This document shows, in pieces, positions 55,273 through 64,000 of a stretch of 64,000 nucleotides of DNA. The notes below the pieces were generated by a model. It searched no databases, was not told the origin of the DNA, and saw nothing but the letters and a program-made list of their open reading frames with translations. The stretch lies in the NCBI GenBank assembly GCA_900537185.1, contig LS999826.1:186001-250000 (forward strand), in the 5' to 3' direction. Every line of letters begins with the position of its first letter. The stretch's first letter is position 1. The position numbers and the translations under genes are program-made. The stretch is from Cytophagales bacterium Alg240-R148 (GTDB lineage: Bacteria > Bacteroidota > Bacteroidia > Cytophagales > Cyclobacteriaceae).

Positions 55273-58200
55273 ATGAAGAACAATCTACTACGTTTGTTCC
55301 TGTGTTTGTTGTTTGTCGGAAGTACAACATTTGTAAATGCACAAATGTTGTCCATGGCTTACTTAAATAATTCGGGGCAAAACAAAGAGTCAAAAACATT
55401 GAAAGATGTGCTTTCAGTGTTGGAGTCCAAGTACAAGGTATCGTTTATGTACCGAAACCACTTGGCAACCGTGAAAATTTCACAGCCTAAAGAAAAAGTG
55501 AAATTCACAAAAGTTGAAAACGAGCTTAATTTTTGGTTAACACCCAAAGGGCTTGCTTACAAAAAAGTGAGAGAAGATTTTTACGTGGTTTTAGAACCAA
55601 AAAAGTCTGAAATGGGTAGAATTGACCCTATTAAACCTACGTCGGATAGTTCCAATGAACTAAATGACCAAGTTTTAATGGAGCGGCTTTCCTACCAAAC
55701 TGGCAATGTAGCTTTGTACAATAATTTCAAATCAGTTTCAGGAGAAGTGGTAGATACCGATGGCTCTTCTGTTCCTGGGGTTAATGTTATTGTGAAAGGA
55801 TCTACAAGAGGAACTGTAACCGATTTAAACGGAAAGTATGCGCTGGACGCAGAGGATACTGATGTATTGGTCTTTTCCTTCATTGGTTACCAAACTGAAG
55901 AAGTTGTTGTTGGCTCTCAGTCTGTTATCGATGTAACGCTTATTAGCGATATTACGCAATTGTCAGAAGTTATTGTTACGGCGTACAACGAACAAACCAA
56001 AGAATCCATTACTGGTTCAGCGGTATCTGTTGATACGGAAATACTTCAAAATGCACCAAGGCCTTCTTTTCAAGAAAGTTTACAAGGAAATGTAGCAGGG
56101 GTGCAAGCACAAACCGGTAGCGGCCAGCCAGGTGCAGCGCCAACTGTTAGGATTAGAGGGGTTGGATCTATTTCTGCTGGAAGTTCTCCTTTGTATGTTA
56201 TTGATGGTATCCCTGTTGTGTCTGGTGATGTCTCTCGATTGGCCAATTCTGCCAATACCTTAGCTGGATTGAACCCAAATGATATTGAATCAGCAACTGT
56301 ATTAAAGGATGCGTCTGCAACTTCTTTGTATGGTTCACAAGCAGCCAACGGTGTAATAATCATCAAAACTAAATCAGGAAAAGCAGGTAAAACTAAATTT
56401 AATTTTACTGCGCAGACTGGTCAAAGTGAAATTACCATGTCTGAGAAAAACAGGCCTTTGAATACCTCCGAGCTTTCTGAGTTGTTAATTGAAGGAAGAA
56501 TGAACGCGTATGGAGAAACCCAAGACGAGGCACAAACCTATATTTACGATAGAATTGATGAAGACATTAGTACGGATTGGTTCAACGAGCTAACCAGAAA
56601 AGGAACCTACAGCATGTACAGTTTGAATGCTGCTGGTGGCAACGAGAAAACGAACTTTTTCTCGTCACTTGCATATTACAAACAAGAAGCAGTTATAATA
56701 GGCGTGGATTATGAAAAAATTAATGCTAAGTTGAATTTGAAACACCAAGCCAATGACAAGCTTAACTTCACTTCTGGCATTACATTTTCAAATCAAAAAC
56801 TTCACACCATAAGCGATGGTGGTTCTTATAACAACCCTGTTAGGGCAATGTATAGAACCGCACCATGGTTTTCCGTGAAGAACGATGATGGCACGTACAA
56901 TACTGATTTCAACTCTACTTACAACCATGTTGGGTTGGCTGAAAGAAACAAAAGGGAAAGTAAAATTTACAATATTCTAGGAAATATTGGAGCCAGCTAC
57001 AACTTTACAGAAGATTTATCTTTTGATACAAAAGTGAGCATTGACTTCGTTTTTGCTGACGAATTTAGATACGACAACCCAGATTTTGGAGCAGGTAGAA
57101 ACGATGGTGGTGTTGGGTATGCTTATACTACAAAATATGTAAATACCCAGATTACGAATATCCTGCGTTACAAGAAACAATTGACAGATGCGCATGGTTT
57201 TGGAATATTTATAGGGCAGGAAGCCAGGCAACAAGATTACAATTCTGTTTCTGCACAAGCCAGTAATTTTTCTGACCCGTCTTTGTTCACTTTAAGCAAT
57301 GCTTCCGTTTTTGACAACGCAGCATCTTTTGTATCTGGATATAGAATTGCCAGTTATTTCACAAATTTGGAATACAATTTCAGAGAAAAAATATTTGTAC
57401 AAGGCTCTTACAGAAGGGATGGTTCGTCGAGATTTGGCAAGAACGTTCGTTGGGGTAATTTTTGGTCGGCTGGTGCTTCTTGGAATTTACACAAAGAAGA
57501 TTTCTTAAGTGGTGCTGAGTTTATTTCAGAACTGAAAATTAGAACGAGCATAGGAGAAAACGGTAACCAATCGGGTATTGATGACCATGCGTCCAAAGGT
57601 TATTTTGCAACTGGTGCAGATTACAATGGGAACCCAGGTTATTCCATGTCCAATATTGAAAATGGAAATTTAACATGGGAAAAGAACAGCATGTTCAACA
57701 TCGGTGTGGACTTCTCCTTGTTTAACCGACTAACGGGTTCTGTTGACTATTACAACCGTTCTTCTTCTGCATTGTTGTACACAGCTCCAGTATCGTCTAC
57801 GAACGGGTTGGATGAGTTGTACCAAAATACAATGGCCATGAGCAACAAAGGAATTGAACTTTCTTTGAATTCTGTAAACATTCAAAAGGCAGACTTTACT
57901 TGGGAAACAAGTTTTAATTTCTCAACTCTTAAAAATGAAATTACAGATGTGGTTGGTACAGAAGGAAGAATTATTTCAGGAACGACCATCTACGAAGAAG
58001 GCAAGCCGTTTAACAGTTATTACATGCCAGGATATGCTGGTGTGAATGCCGATACTGGTGATGCTGAATGGTGGTTGGATGAATCCAAAACAGAGAAAAC
58101 GAATGTTTATGGCGATGCCCAACCTTTTAACCAAGGAACTTCCCTTCCTAAATGGTTTGGTGGACTAACCAATAATTTGAGTTACAAAGGAATTGAGTTT

Positions 58201-58656
58201 TCTTTTCAATTTAACTTCAATTGGGGTACCCAACTGTACAATACTTGGGACCGTTACATGATGACAGACGGTTCTAGAAGATTGAGTAGTACGGGTAATA
58301 TGTCGAGACAAATTTTCGAAAGAAGATGGCAAAAACCAGGAGATCAAACAGATGTGCCGCGTGTTGTTTATGGAAACAAACAATCGGGAAGTTCTAGTAT
58401 GACCTCCACAAGGTTTTTATACGACGGGTCTTACATCCGTCTTAGAGATATCACGTTGGCATACAACCTACCTAGTGCTTGGGTTTCAAAAATCAAGTTG
58501 TCTAATGTTAGGGTTTATGCAAGAGGAAGCAACTTGTGGACTTACGTGAAGAGTGAAACATTGGATAGAGATCCGGAAACATTTTTGAGTGGTCGTTTGG
58601 ACCAGCAAATTCCAATCTCTAAACAAGTATTATTTGGTTTAGACATTAGCTTTTAA
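55273..58656 (+). CDS. SusC/RagA TonB-dependent receptor with STN signalling domain
   Basis: 1127 aa from the ATG at 55273 (a TTG at 55264 is less likely). Signal peptide to about residue 24. STN domain about 38-110 ('TLKDVLSVLESKYKVSFMYRN'), which contacts FecR. Carboxypeptidase-D-like regulatory domain about 150-230 ('VSGEVVDTDGSSVPGVNVIV'). Plug about 240-350 ('VRIRGVGSISAGSSPLYVIDG'). Then the 22-strand barrel, ending in Phe ('LFGLDISF') as outer-membrane proteins do. It imports a large ligand with the SusD lipoprotein on top. No glycoside hydrolase, protease or sulfatase is nearby, so the substrate is unknown. Followed after 12 bases by susD. Confidence 0.95.
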   Translation: MKNNLLRLFLCLLFVGSTTFVNAQMLSMAYLNNSGQNKESKTLKDVLSVLESKYKVSFMYRNHLATVKISQPKEKVKFTKVENELNFWLTPKGLAYKKVREDFYVVLEPKKSEMGRIDPIKPTSDSSNELNDQVLMERLSYQTGNVALYNNFKSVSGEVVDTDGSSVPGVNVIVKGSTRGTVTDLNGKYALDAEDTDVLVFSFIGYQTEEVVVGSQSVIDVTLISDITQLSEVIVTAYNEQTKESITGSAVSVDTEILQNAPRPSFQESLQGNVAGVQAQTGSGQPGAAPTVRIRGVGSISAGSSPLYVIDGIPVVSGDVSRLANSANTLAGLNPNDIESATVLKDASATSLYGSQAANGVIIIKTKSGKAGKTKFNFTAQTGQSEITMSEKNRPLNTSELSELLIEGRMNAYGETQDEAQTYIYDRIDEDISTDWFNELTRKGTYSMYSLNAAGGNEKTNFFSSLAYYKQEAVIIGVDYEKINAKLNLKHQANDKLNFTSGITFSNQKLHTISDGGSYNNPVRAMYRTAPWFSVKNDDGTYNTDFNSTYNHVGLAERNKRESKIYNILGNIGASYNFTEDLSFDTKVSIDFVFADEFRYDNPDFGAGRNDGGVGYAYTTKYVNTQITNILRYKKQLTDAHGFGIFIGQEARQQDYNSVSAQASNFSDPSLFTLSNASVFDNAASFVSGYRIASYFTNLEYNFREKIFVQGSYRRDGSSRFGKNVRWGNFWSAGASWNLHKEDFLSGAEFISELKIRTSIGENGNQSGIDDHASKGYFATGADYNGNPGYSMSNIENGNLTWEKNSMFNIGVDFSLFNRLTGSVDYYNRSSSALLYTAPVSSTNGLDELYQNTMAMSNKGIELSLNSVNIQKADFTWETSFNFSTLKNEITDVVGTEGRIISGTTIYEEGKPFNSYYMPGYAGVNADTGDAEWWLDESKTEKTNVYGDAQPFNQGTSLPKWFGGLTNNLSYKGIEFSFQFNFNWGTQLYNTWDRYMMTDGSRRLSSTGNMSRQIFERRWQKPGDQTDVPRVVYGNKQSGSSSMTSTRFLYDGSYIRLRDITLAYNLPSAWVSKIKLSNVRVYARGSNLWTYVKSETLDRDPETFLSGRLDQQIPISKQVLFGLDISF

Positions 58657-58668
58657 TTAGAAAGTTGT

Positions 58669-60093
58669 ATGAAAAAGATATTTAAAGTATTAATGACCGC
58701 TTCCGTTGTAGCCATGGCTACGGGGTGTAGTGAGAGTTATTTGGATGTTAAAATGGAGCAACAAGTGGCAACGGGAAATGCCGTGCGGGACCTTCCATCT
58801 CTGAATACAGCAGTAAATGGGGTGTACAACGACTTGCAATCTTCCAGTTACTACGGCCGATCTTTTATGTTGATTCCTGAAATAATGAGTGACAATGCAT
58901 TTGTTAGTCAGAACAACGCAGGTAGGTATTTGGATTATGATGCTTTTATCGTGGATGAAAACGATGGATATGCCAAGGGTACTTGGGACATTTTATACCA
59001 TGTGATTGCCAACGCCAATATCATTATTGAGCAAGCCAGTACTTTGGAGTTTAATGATGAATTAAAGGACGAAGCCAATCAATTGATAGGAGAGGCACAC
59101 GCCTTGCGGGCTTTGGCTTATTTTGATCTTTCCAGGTTCTTTTCGCAGCCATATAATTTCACAGCAGATGCATCCCATCCAGGTGTGATTTTGGTAACGA
59201 GCAATCTATCAGGTGAAATATTGAACCCGGAGCGCTCTTCTGTAAAAGCCATTTACGAGCAAATTGAAAGTGACTTGGAGCAAGCCATTGCCAAGATGAC
59301 AGTTAATTCTGATCAGGGTAGGTTGTCTGTTTTAGCAACCAAAGGCATCAAAGCCAAAGTACATTTGTACAAAGAGGAGTGGGACAAAGCCAGAAAACTC
59401 GCTACTGAAGTGATTTCGGATGGCGCCTATGTATTGCTGACTAATGCAGAATACGCTGGCAGTTGGGCTTCTGCATATAGTTCAGAATCTATGTTTTCTG
59501 TGGCCAACACTTTAGTTGACAACCCAGGTTCCAATGCACTTGGTTATTTCTATGCCCAAGTTGGGTATGGAGATGGGCTATCGTCTCAAGACTTATTTGA
59601 TTTGTTTGATCCAGCCGATGTGCGCTTGGATTTGATGGAACAAGGGGTGCGAACTGGAGCAGAAGATCCGGCATTCTTTGTAAATAAATATGCTCAGGCG
59701 GCTACAAAAGAAGATAATATTCCTGTTTTGAGACTGTCAGAAATGTATTTGATAAGAGCAGAAGCGAATGCTGAACTCGGTGGAGCGGATGAGGCAGCAG
59801 CCCAAGCGGATCTTGAAACAATAATAAAAAGAGCGTGGCCTACTGCACCAGATGTGGTGGAAACAGGCCAAGCATTGAAAGATAAGATTTTAGAAGAAAG
59901 AAGAAAAGAGCTGAATTTCGAAGGAAATAGGTTGTTTGATTTGAATAGAAAGAAAAAGGACATCAACATGATACGATCAACAGAGTCATTTGTTGAGACT
60001 TATCCGAATGATAAATTTATTCTGCCAATTCCAATTGCTGAAATCAATGCCAATACGAGCTTGACCGCATCAGATCAAAATCCTGGATATTAA
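58669..60093 (+). CDS. SusD/RagB surface lipoprotein
   Basis: 474 aa. Lipoprotein signal with C20 (VAMATGCSES). The TPR-like helical SusD fold is recognisable from 'DLPSLNTAVNGVYNDLQSSSYYGRSF', 'GEAHALRALAYFDLSRFFSQPY' and the C-terminal 'ILEERRKELNFEGNRLFDL'. It caps the SusC barrel at the cell surface and binds the ligand. It forms an operon with susC (12 bases apart) and ends at a terminator. No ligand-binding residues can be assigned from sequence. The final PIP motif region 'FILPIPIAEINAN' is normal for the family. Confidence 0.95.
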   Translation: MKKIFKVLMTASVVAMATGCSESYLDVKMEQQVATGNAVRDLPSLNTAVNGVYNDLQSSSYYGRSFMLIPEIMSDNAFVSQNNAGRYLDYDAFIVDENDGYAKGTWDILYHVIANANIIIEQASTLEFNDELKDEANQLIGEAHALRALAYFDLSRFFSQPYNFTADASHPGVILVTSNLSGEILNPERSSVKAIYEQIESDLEQAIAKMTVNSDQGRLSVLATKGIKAKVHLYKEEWDKARKLATEVISDGAYVLLTNAEYAGSWASAYSSESMFSVANTLVDNPGSNALGYFYAQVGYGDGLSSQDLFDLFDPADVRLDLMEQGVRTGAEDPAFFVNKYAQAATKEDNIPVLRLSEMYLIRAEANAELGGADEAAAQADLETIIKRAWPTAPDVVETGQALKDKILEERRKELNFEGNRLFDLNRKKKDINMIRSTESFVETYPNDKFILPIPIAEINANTSLTASDQNPGY

Positions 60094-60115
60094 TTAGTAT
60101 TATTTTAAAGGTGAT

Positions 60116-60147
60116 AAAGGGGAAGTCGAAAGGCTTCCCTTTTTTTG
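60116..60147 (+). terminator. Terminator of the susCD operon
   Basis: AAAGGGGAAG and CTTCCCTTT form a stem with an 8-base loop, followed by TTTT. It lies 23 bases after the susD stop. Confidence 0.85.
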
Positions 60148-60291
60148 TTCCCACTCATTTGCCCATAGATAATGGAAGAGGTGGATGTTTGTTAATTTTG
60201 GAAAGGAAACTACTGCCACCAGGAGCGGTTAGGTTCTGTCGCATTAGAAGTAGAAAAGTTGGTGCTAGTGTTAGGGTTTGGGAATTTTAAG

Positions 60292-60310
60292 TGCCGGAAT
60301 AATACCGGCA
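60292..60310 (-). terminator. Weak hairpin after the TPR histidine kinase gene
   Basis: TGCCGG (60292-60297) pairs with CCGGCA (60305-60310), loop of 7 bases. It lies 27 bases beyond the kinase stop on the minus strand, but only a poor T-tract (CTTAAAATT) follows. It may be a weak terminator. Confidence 0.4.
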
Positions 60311-60336
60311 AGACCTAATTCGTTCGGGGGTTTAGT

Positions 60337-62349
60337 TTAGCTTAATCGGATGGTGAAGGTGCTGCCTTCGTTGAGCTCGCTTTGTAAGGTAATACTACCG
60401 TTCATTAATTCAACCGCCTTTTTAACAATATACAGCCCCAGGCCATTGCCCTTGGATTCTTCATTCCCTCTATAGTACATGTCATAAATTTTTTCATGTA
60501 TTAAAGGAGATATCCCTTGGCCGTTATCCGAAATAATTATTTCAATTCCGTCGGTTTGCTCGGACATTGTTATCACTATTTTACCTTTATTGGAAGAGGC
60601 AAAATCAATGCTGTTTTCTATTGTTTTTTCTAAGATGGCATGAACAACAGGTTTAAACGAGTAAATTTCATTTGGAGCCTGGGCATCGTAGGTGATAAAA
60701 ATATCTTTGTCTGCTATCTTATTTTTGAACTTTAGTTTTACTTCTTCAATCAGCTGCAATACATCGACATATTCTTTTTTGTTTTCTACATAATAGAGCT
60801 CACTTAACAACCTTAAATTGAGAACCAACTTGTCCATGTCTTTTGCATTGCTTTGAATAAGTTCTAGAACATTAACAACTGCTTCGTTGTCTGTGTTTTG
60901 GAAACCAATATCCACCAACCCGAAAAACGAGGTAAGTGGACGTCTTAAATCGTGGGAAGCATGGTACAGGAATTGGTCTAGCTCTTTTTGAGTTTGCAGG
61001 AGGTTCAGTGTCCTATCCCGTACTATTTTTTCCAAGTTGGCATTAACATCTTGCACTTTAGCGCTCGATACTTTAAGCTCTTGGGTGATTTTTTTATTTT
61101 TTAAATAAGTATTGTAAGTAAATGCTGCAAGACCCAATATGGCAATGCTGAATATGATAGCAAAATAATTGGTGTATTTTTGGCGTTCGATGGTGATTTG
61201 ATTGAATTGGTTTTCTCTTTCTAATAAAGAGGCTTTGATTTTGGCATTTTCGGTTGCGGTAGAAATTTGAGATTGCAATAAATTTTGCAACTCTTCTTTT
61301 GAGTTAATTTGGCTTAAAGCAGAGTTGATTTTGGAGGCATAAAAAAAGGCTTTTTCAAAGTCTTGCTCAATCTCATAGTAGTTGGTCAAATGCTTGAAAA
61401 TGAGCATTTGTTCGTCGTAGTTCATTAAGCCAGGTTGGATGTTCTCATTGGAAATAATTTTATCCCCAGCAAGGGCGTAGTAGTCTGCGCTTTGTTTCTC
61501 ATCCAATTCTGTATACAAGGCTAAGAATTTAGAATAAACCAATAACAGCCCGTATTGGTTTTGGTGGTGTTGGAATATTTTGAGGGCTTGTTCTAATTTT
61601 TTTTCACAAGCGTCGTAGTTGTTCTTACTGATATCAATTTGAGAAAGAAGGATTAAAATATCGGCATATTGCAAAGCCATTTTGTCTTTGGAAGCAAATA
61701 TTTTAATTGGTTCTTCCAATTCAATTTGAGCAGAATCTAATTGTTTCTTTCCCAAATAAATGACCGATTTGTTAATCCAGGGTGTGATGAACTGAATTTC
61801 GTCTGGAAGTAGTGCAATTTTGTTTTTGGCGGATTCGAAATATTGCAAAGCTTTTAATGTATCTCCTAAATAGGCACTGACCTCACCCATCTGGTTGTAC
61901 GTGGTACTCATGGCAAGATTGTCGTTAAAAAAATCATACAACGCCACCAGTTTTTGACCCGTAATAAGGGTTTTGGCAAATTCTCTCCGATTAAAATGGT
62001 ATTGGTTGATCGTTTTTAAAACCCTGGACATATTGATAGAATCCATGCCCAATTCATAAAAACTAAGCGCGTTATATACCAACGATTCATATTGAGAGGA
62101 ATCCGATTTTTCCGCTTTGAGTTCATAAACTAAGGCCTTCAAACTGGCTCCTTGTTCTGAACTGTCTGCCATATTTAGTAAAATATTGATGTTAACATTG
62201 ATGCTGTCAATGTTATTCTCAATTCTAATCTTGTTAATTAGCAAATTTATGGCATTGCTATCGTATGCGCCGGTATACTTTTGCCCAAATACTGAAATGT
62301 TAAAACCAAAAAATAAAAGAAATAAACAGATTTTCTTCGTTAAGGTCAT
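60337..62349 (-). CDS. TPR sensor histidine kinase
   Basis: 670 aa. Signal peptide (about residues 1-22), then a periplasmic TPR array (about 60-370), one transmembrane helix (about 386-406) and a coiled-coil linker. HisKA follows with H466 in LYHASHDLRRPLTSFFG, then the ATPase domain with DNGQGISP and GNGLGLYIVKK. This TPR-HK design is common in Bacteroidota and senses protein or peptide partners outside the cytosol. There is no receiver domain and no adjacent response regulator, so its partner lies elsewhere (the single receiver at 16809 is a formal candidate). It begins 2 bases after the PorE-like gene, indicating an operon. Stimulus unknown. Confidence 0.92.
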   Translation of the reverse strand: MTLTKKICLFLLFFGFNISVFGQKYTGAYDSNAINLLINKIRIENNIDSINVNINILLNMADSSEQGASLKALVYELKAEKSDSSQYESLVYNALSFYELGMDSINMSRVLKTINQYHFNRREFAKTLITGQKLVALYDFFNDNLAMSTTYNQMGEVSAYLGDTLKALQYFESAKNKIALLPDEIQFITPWINKSVIYLGKKQLDSAQIELEEPIKIFASKDKMALQYADILILLSQIDISKNNYDACEKKLEQALKIFQHHQNQYGLLLVYSKFLALYTELDEKQSADYYALAGDKIISNENIQPGLMNYDEQMLIFKHLTNYYEIEQDFEKAFFYASKINSALSQINSKEELQNLLQSQISTATENAKIKASLLERENQFNQITIERQKYTNYFAIIFSIAILGLAAFTYNTYLKNKKITQELKVSSAKVQDVNANLEKIVRDRTLNLLQTQKELDQFLYHASHDLRRPLTSFFGLVDIGFQNTDNEAVVNVLELIQSNAKDMDKLVLNLRLLSELYYVENKKEYVDVLQLIEEVKLKFKNKIADKDIFITYDAQAPNEIYSFKPVVHAILEKTIENSIDFASSNKGKIVITMSEQTDGIEIIISDNGQGISPLIHEKIYDMYYRGNEESKGNGLGLYIVKKAVELMNGSITLQSELNEGSTFTIRLS

Positions 62350-62351
62350 TG

Positions 62352-64000
62352 TTATTTTTCTTTAATTATCTCGAACTCTACGCGCCTATTGAGCTTTTTG
62401 TCTTCATCACTTAACTCATTTACTATAGGTGCTGAGCTCCCAAATCCAACTGCTTCGATTCTTTCTGCCGCTATATTACCAAATTCTACTAAATAATTCT
62501 TTATTTCATCTGCTCTATCTTGAGAAAGTTTAAGGTTGAGATTTTCATCTCCATCAGAATCGGTATGTCCTGAGATCTTTAAGGATACGTCTGGATTGTC
62601 CAGCATGTAGTCTACAATTAGGTTGAGATCGCCATACATTTCGGCTTTTAAGTCCGATTTTCCATTGTCGAATTCTATAGAGGAAAACTCTAATTTTGGC
62701 TCTATTTTAATGGTACTGAGGTCCACATTGGTATCGCCATCTAAATGGAAAATTTCTTCAATTCTGAAATACTCGTCTCCTTGAATAATCAGCAAATACT
62801 TTCTTTTATTTATGAGGTCAAATTGAAATTGACCTTGTAGATCGAGGTGTTTGGGTGCAACTTCTACCCCTTCGTCTAAATCGATTATAGAAACAATTCC
62901 TTTTAATGGGTCACCAGTTTCACTGTCCAATAAAGTGCCTTCGAAGCTAACGGTGGCACTAGGTTGTGCTTCCATTGGCATCGGGAAGGAATATAAATCC
63001 ATTTCGTGCAAACCAGAAGAATCAGATTTTGCATAGTAGATGTTTTTTGAGTTGCCATCTATGGTAAAATAAAACTCTGACCCAACACTATTTACAAGAG
63101 GACCAATGTTTTTTGGTTCTTCCCAAAATCCATTGCTTTGATAGGTTTTGAATATGTCGTATTGCCCAAAATTGAAATTTTGTCCGTTAGAACTAAAATA
63201 CAGCACATCAAATTTATGGTGGTAAAACGGACTAACCTCATTCATTCTTGTGTTTACAACAGGTCCTAAATTTTTGGAGGCTTTCCAAGTTCCGTCCGTA
63301 TTTTTGGTAGTATAGTAAATGTCGGACAACCCAAAGCCGCCCATTTTGTCAGAAGCGAAAAACAAAGTGTCTTCGCCATGGGACAAAGATGGATGGGAGT
63401 CCCAACCTTTGCTGTTGATGTTAGCACCAAGGTTTTTTATAGTGCCCCATGTACTGTCTTGTTGGAGGTGTGCCACGTACAGGTCGCAACCTCCATGGGT
63501 GTTGGGGGCATTGCACCTGGTGAAATAAAGCTGTTTCTTATCTTTAGTCAGCCATGGCGAACCTTCGTTGTATTGAGAATTGACCCCATTTACTACTTTC
63601 GCCTCTTCCCAAATGTCGTTTAATTTGGTAGTATAAAAAATGTCTTCGTCGTATTTGAGGTCTACCCCTCTGTGGTTGGAGTTGCGTTGTGAAGTAAATA
63701 TGAGTAACTCCATTTCGTCTAAATAACTAGGGCCGTAATCGGCTTTGGTAGAGTTAACCCAGTCCCCCATATTCAATAAAACTCCCCTAGGCGGTTGCAG
63801 CGTATCGATTTCTTTCCTTGCATCCACTAGTTGGTAATAATAACTCAAATCAACATATTTTGGGTTAAACTGTTGGTCCAGAGAGTCGTATTTTTTTCTA
63901 ATTTTCTGCACGTCGATATCTTGGCGGTGGTGTTTTAATACCAGCCTGTAAAAATATTTGGCTTCAGCAGTTTGGCCCAATTGTTCTGACAAAATGGCCA
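62352..64000 (-). CDS. PorE-like OmpA protein (beta-propeller + CRD + OmpA), 5' end cut by window
   Basis: The frame is open to the right edge, so the start lies outside; at least 548 residues are present. The visible N-terminal end looks like the last TPR helices. Then come four or more PD40/WD40-like blades ('LYFTRCNAPNTHGGCDLYVA', 'LFFASDKMGGFGLSDIYYT', 'LYFSSNGQNFNFGQYDIF', 'NIYYAKSDSSGLHEMDLYS'), a carboxypeptidase-regulatory-like domain ('VSFEGTLLDSETGDPLKG') and an OmpA domain with the canonical 'ISGHTDSDGDENLNLKLSQ' and 'NRRVEFEI'. This order matches PorE, the type IX secretion component that ties the machine to peptidoglycan. Many paralogues exist, so T9SS membership is not proven. 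It is followed by the TPR kinase gene. Confidence 0.88.
   Translation of the reverse strand, partial: AILSEQLGQTAEAKYFYRLVLKHHRQDIDVQKIRKKYDSLDQQFNPKYVDLSYYYQLVDARKEIDTLQPPRGVLLNMGDWVNSTKADYGPSYLDEMELLIFTSQRNSNHRGVDLKYDEDIFYTTKLNDIWEEAKVVNGVNSQYNEGSPWLTKDKKQLYFTRCNAPNTHGGCDLYVAHLQQDSTWGTIKNLGANINSKGWDSHPSLSHGEDTLFFASDKMGGFGLSDIYYTTKNTDGTWKASKNLGPVVNTRMNEVSPFYHHKFDVLYFSSNGQNFNFGQYDIFKTYQSNGFWEEPKNIGPLVNSVGSEFYFTIDGNSKNIYYAKSDSSGLHEMDLYSFPMPMEAQPSATVSFEGTLLDSETGDPLKGIVSIIDLDEGVEVAPKHLDLQGQFQFDLINKRKYLLIIQGDEYFRIEEIFHLDGDTNVDLSTIKIEPKLEFSSIEFDNGKSDLKAEMYGDLNLIVDYMLDNPDVSLKISGHTDSDGDENLNLKLSQDRADEIKNYLVEFGNIAAERIEAVGFGSSAPIVNELSDEDKKLNRRVEFEIIKEK

Overview
The window looks like chromosomal DNA of a Bacteroidota bacterium, most likely Cytophagales or a relative. 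The evidence is a SusC/SusD pair with a FecI-type sigma factor and FecR, a PorE-like OmpA protein, several very long secreted TPR proteins, a GH3-family enzyme, AT-rich intergenic DNA with almost no Shine-Dalgarno sequences, and several TAnnTTTG promoter elements. Placement below phylum level is inference. I see no rRNA, tRNA, CRISPR array, transposase or phage gene. The genes at both edges are cut by the window.

Layout. 1-6.3 kb: the end of an M24 aminopeptidase, a 1394-residue secreted TPR protein and a threonine aldolase. 6.5-10.4 kb (minus strand): a small membrane protein, an M3 oligopeptidase, an acyl-CoA thioesterase and a lipoprotein with two RskA-C-like modules. 10.7-17.2 kb: a response regulator/histidine kinase pair, a MATE exporter, a Nudix hydrolase, RNase HII, an NRDE protein and a lone receiver protein. 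17.2-29 kb is a cell-envelope block: a YafK-type L,D-transpeptidase with a small lipoprotein, an alpha-2-macroglobulin next to penicillin-binding protein 1C, and two tandem OmpA-type proteins.

29.2-33.9 kb is a compact operon for a Tat-exported molybdenum hydroxylase: 2Fe-2S subunit, molybdopterin subunit, cytochrome c, XdhC and MocA. A stand-alone FabF-type ketosynthase follows. 35.2-42.7 kb (minus strand) is a three-gene operon of a secreted TPR-CHAT putative protease, a penicillin-acylase-type Ntn hydrolase and a potassium channel with a C-terminal zinc-ribbon-like motif. 42.8-45.9 kb holds a methylmalonyl-CoA mutase in which the small and large subunits form one polypeptide.

46.2-53.3 kb: dnaA, convergent with rseP-dxr-GH3, then an HtrA-type protease. 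53.5-60.1 kb: an ECF sigma/FecR/SusC/SusD trans-envelope signalling and uptake unit with no degradative enzyme beside it. 60.3-64 kb (minus strand): a PorE-like OmpA protein followed by a TPR sensor histidine kinase.

The window is dominated by envelope functions and housekeeping genes. The candidates most worth following are the CHAT/Ntn-hydrolase/channel operon, the fused mutase, the double RskA-C lipoprotein facing a two-component system, and the paired OmpA proteins whose canonical peptidoglycan-binding Asp is replaced by Asn.
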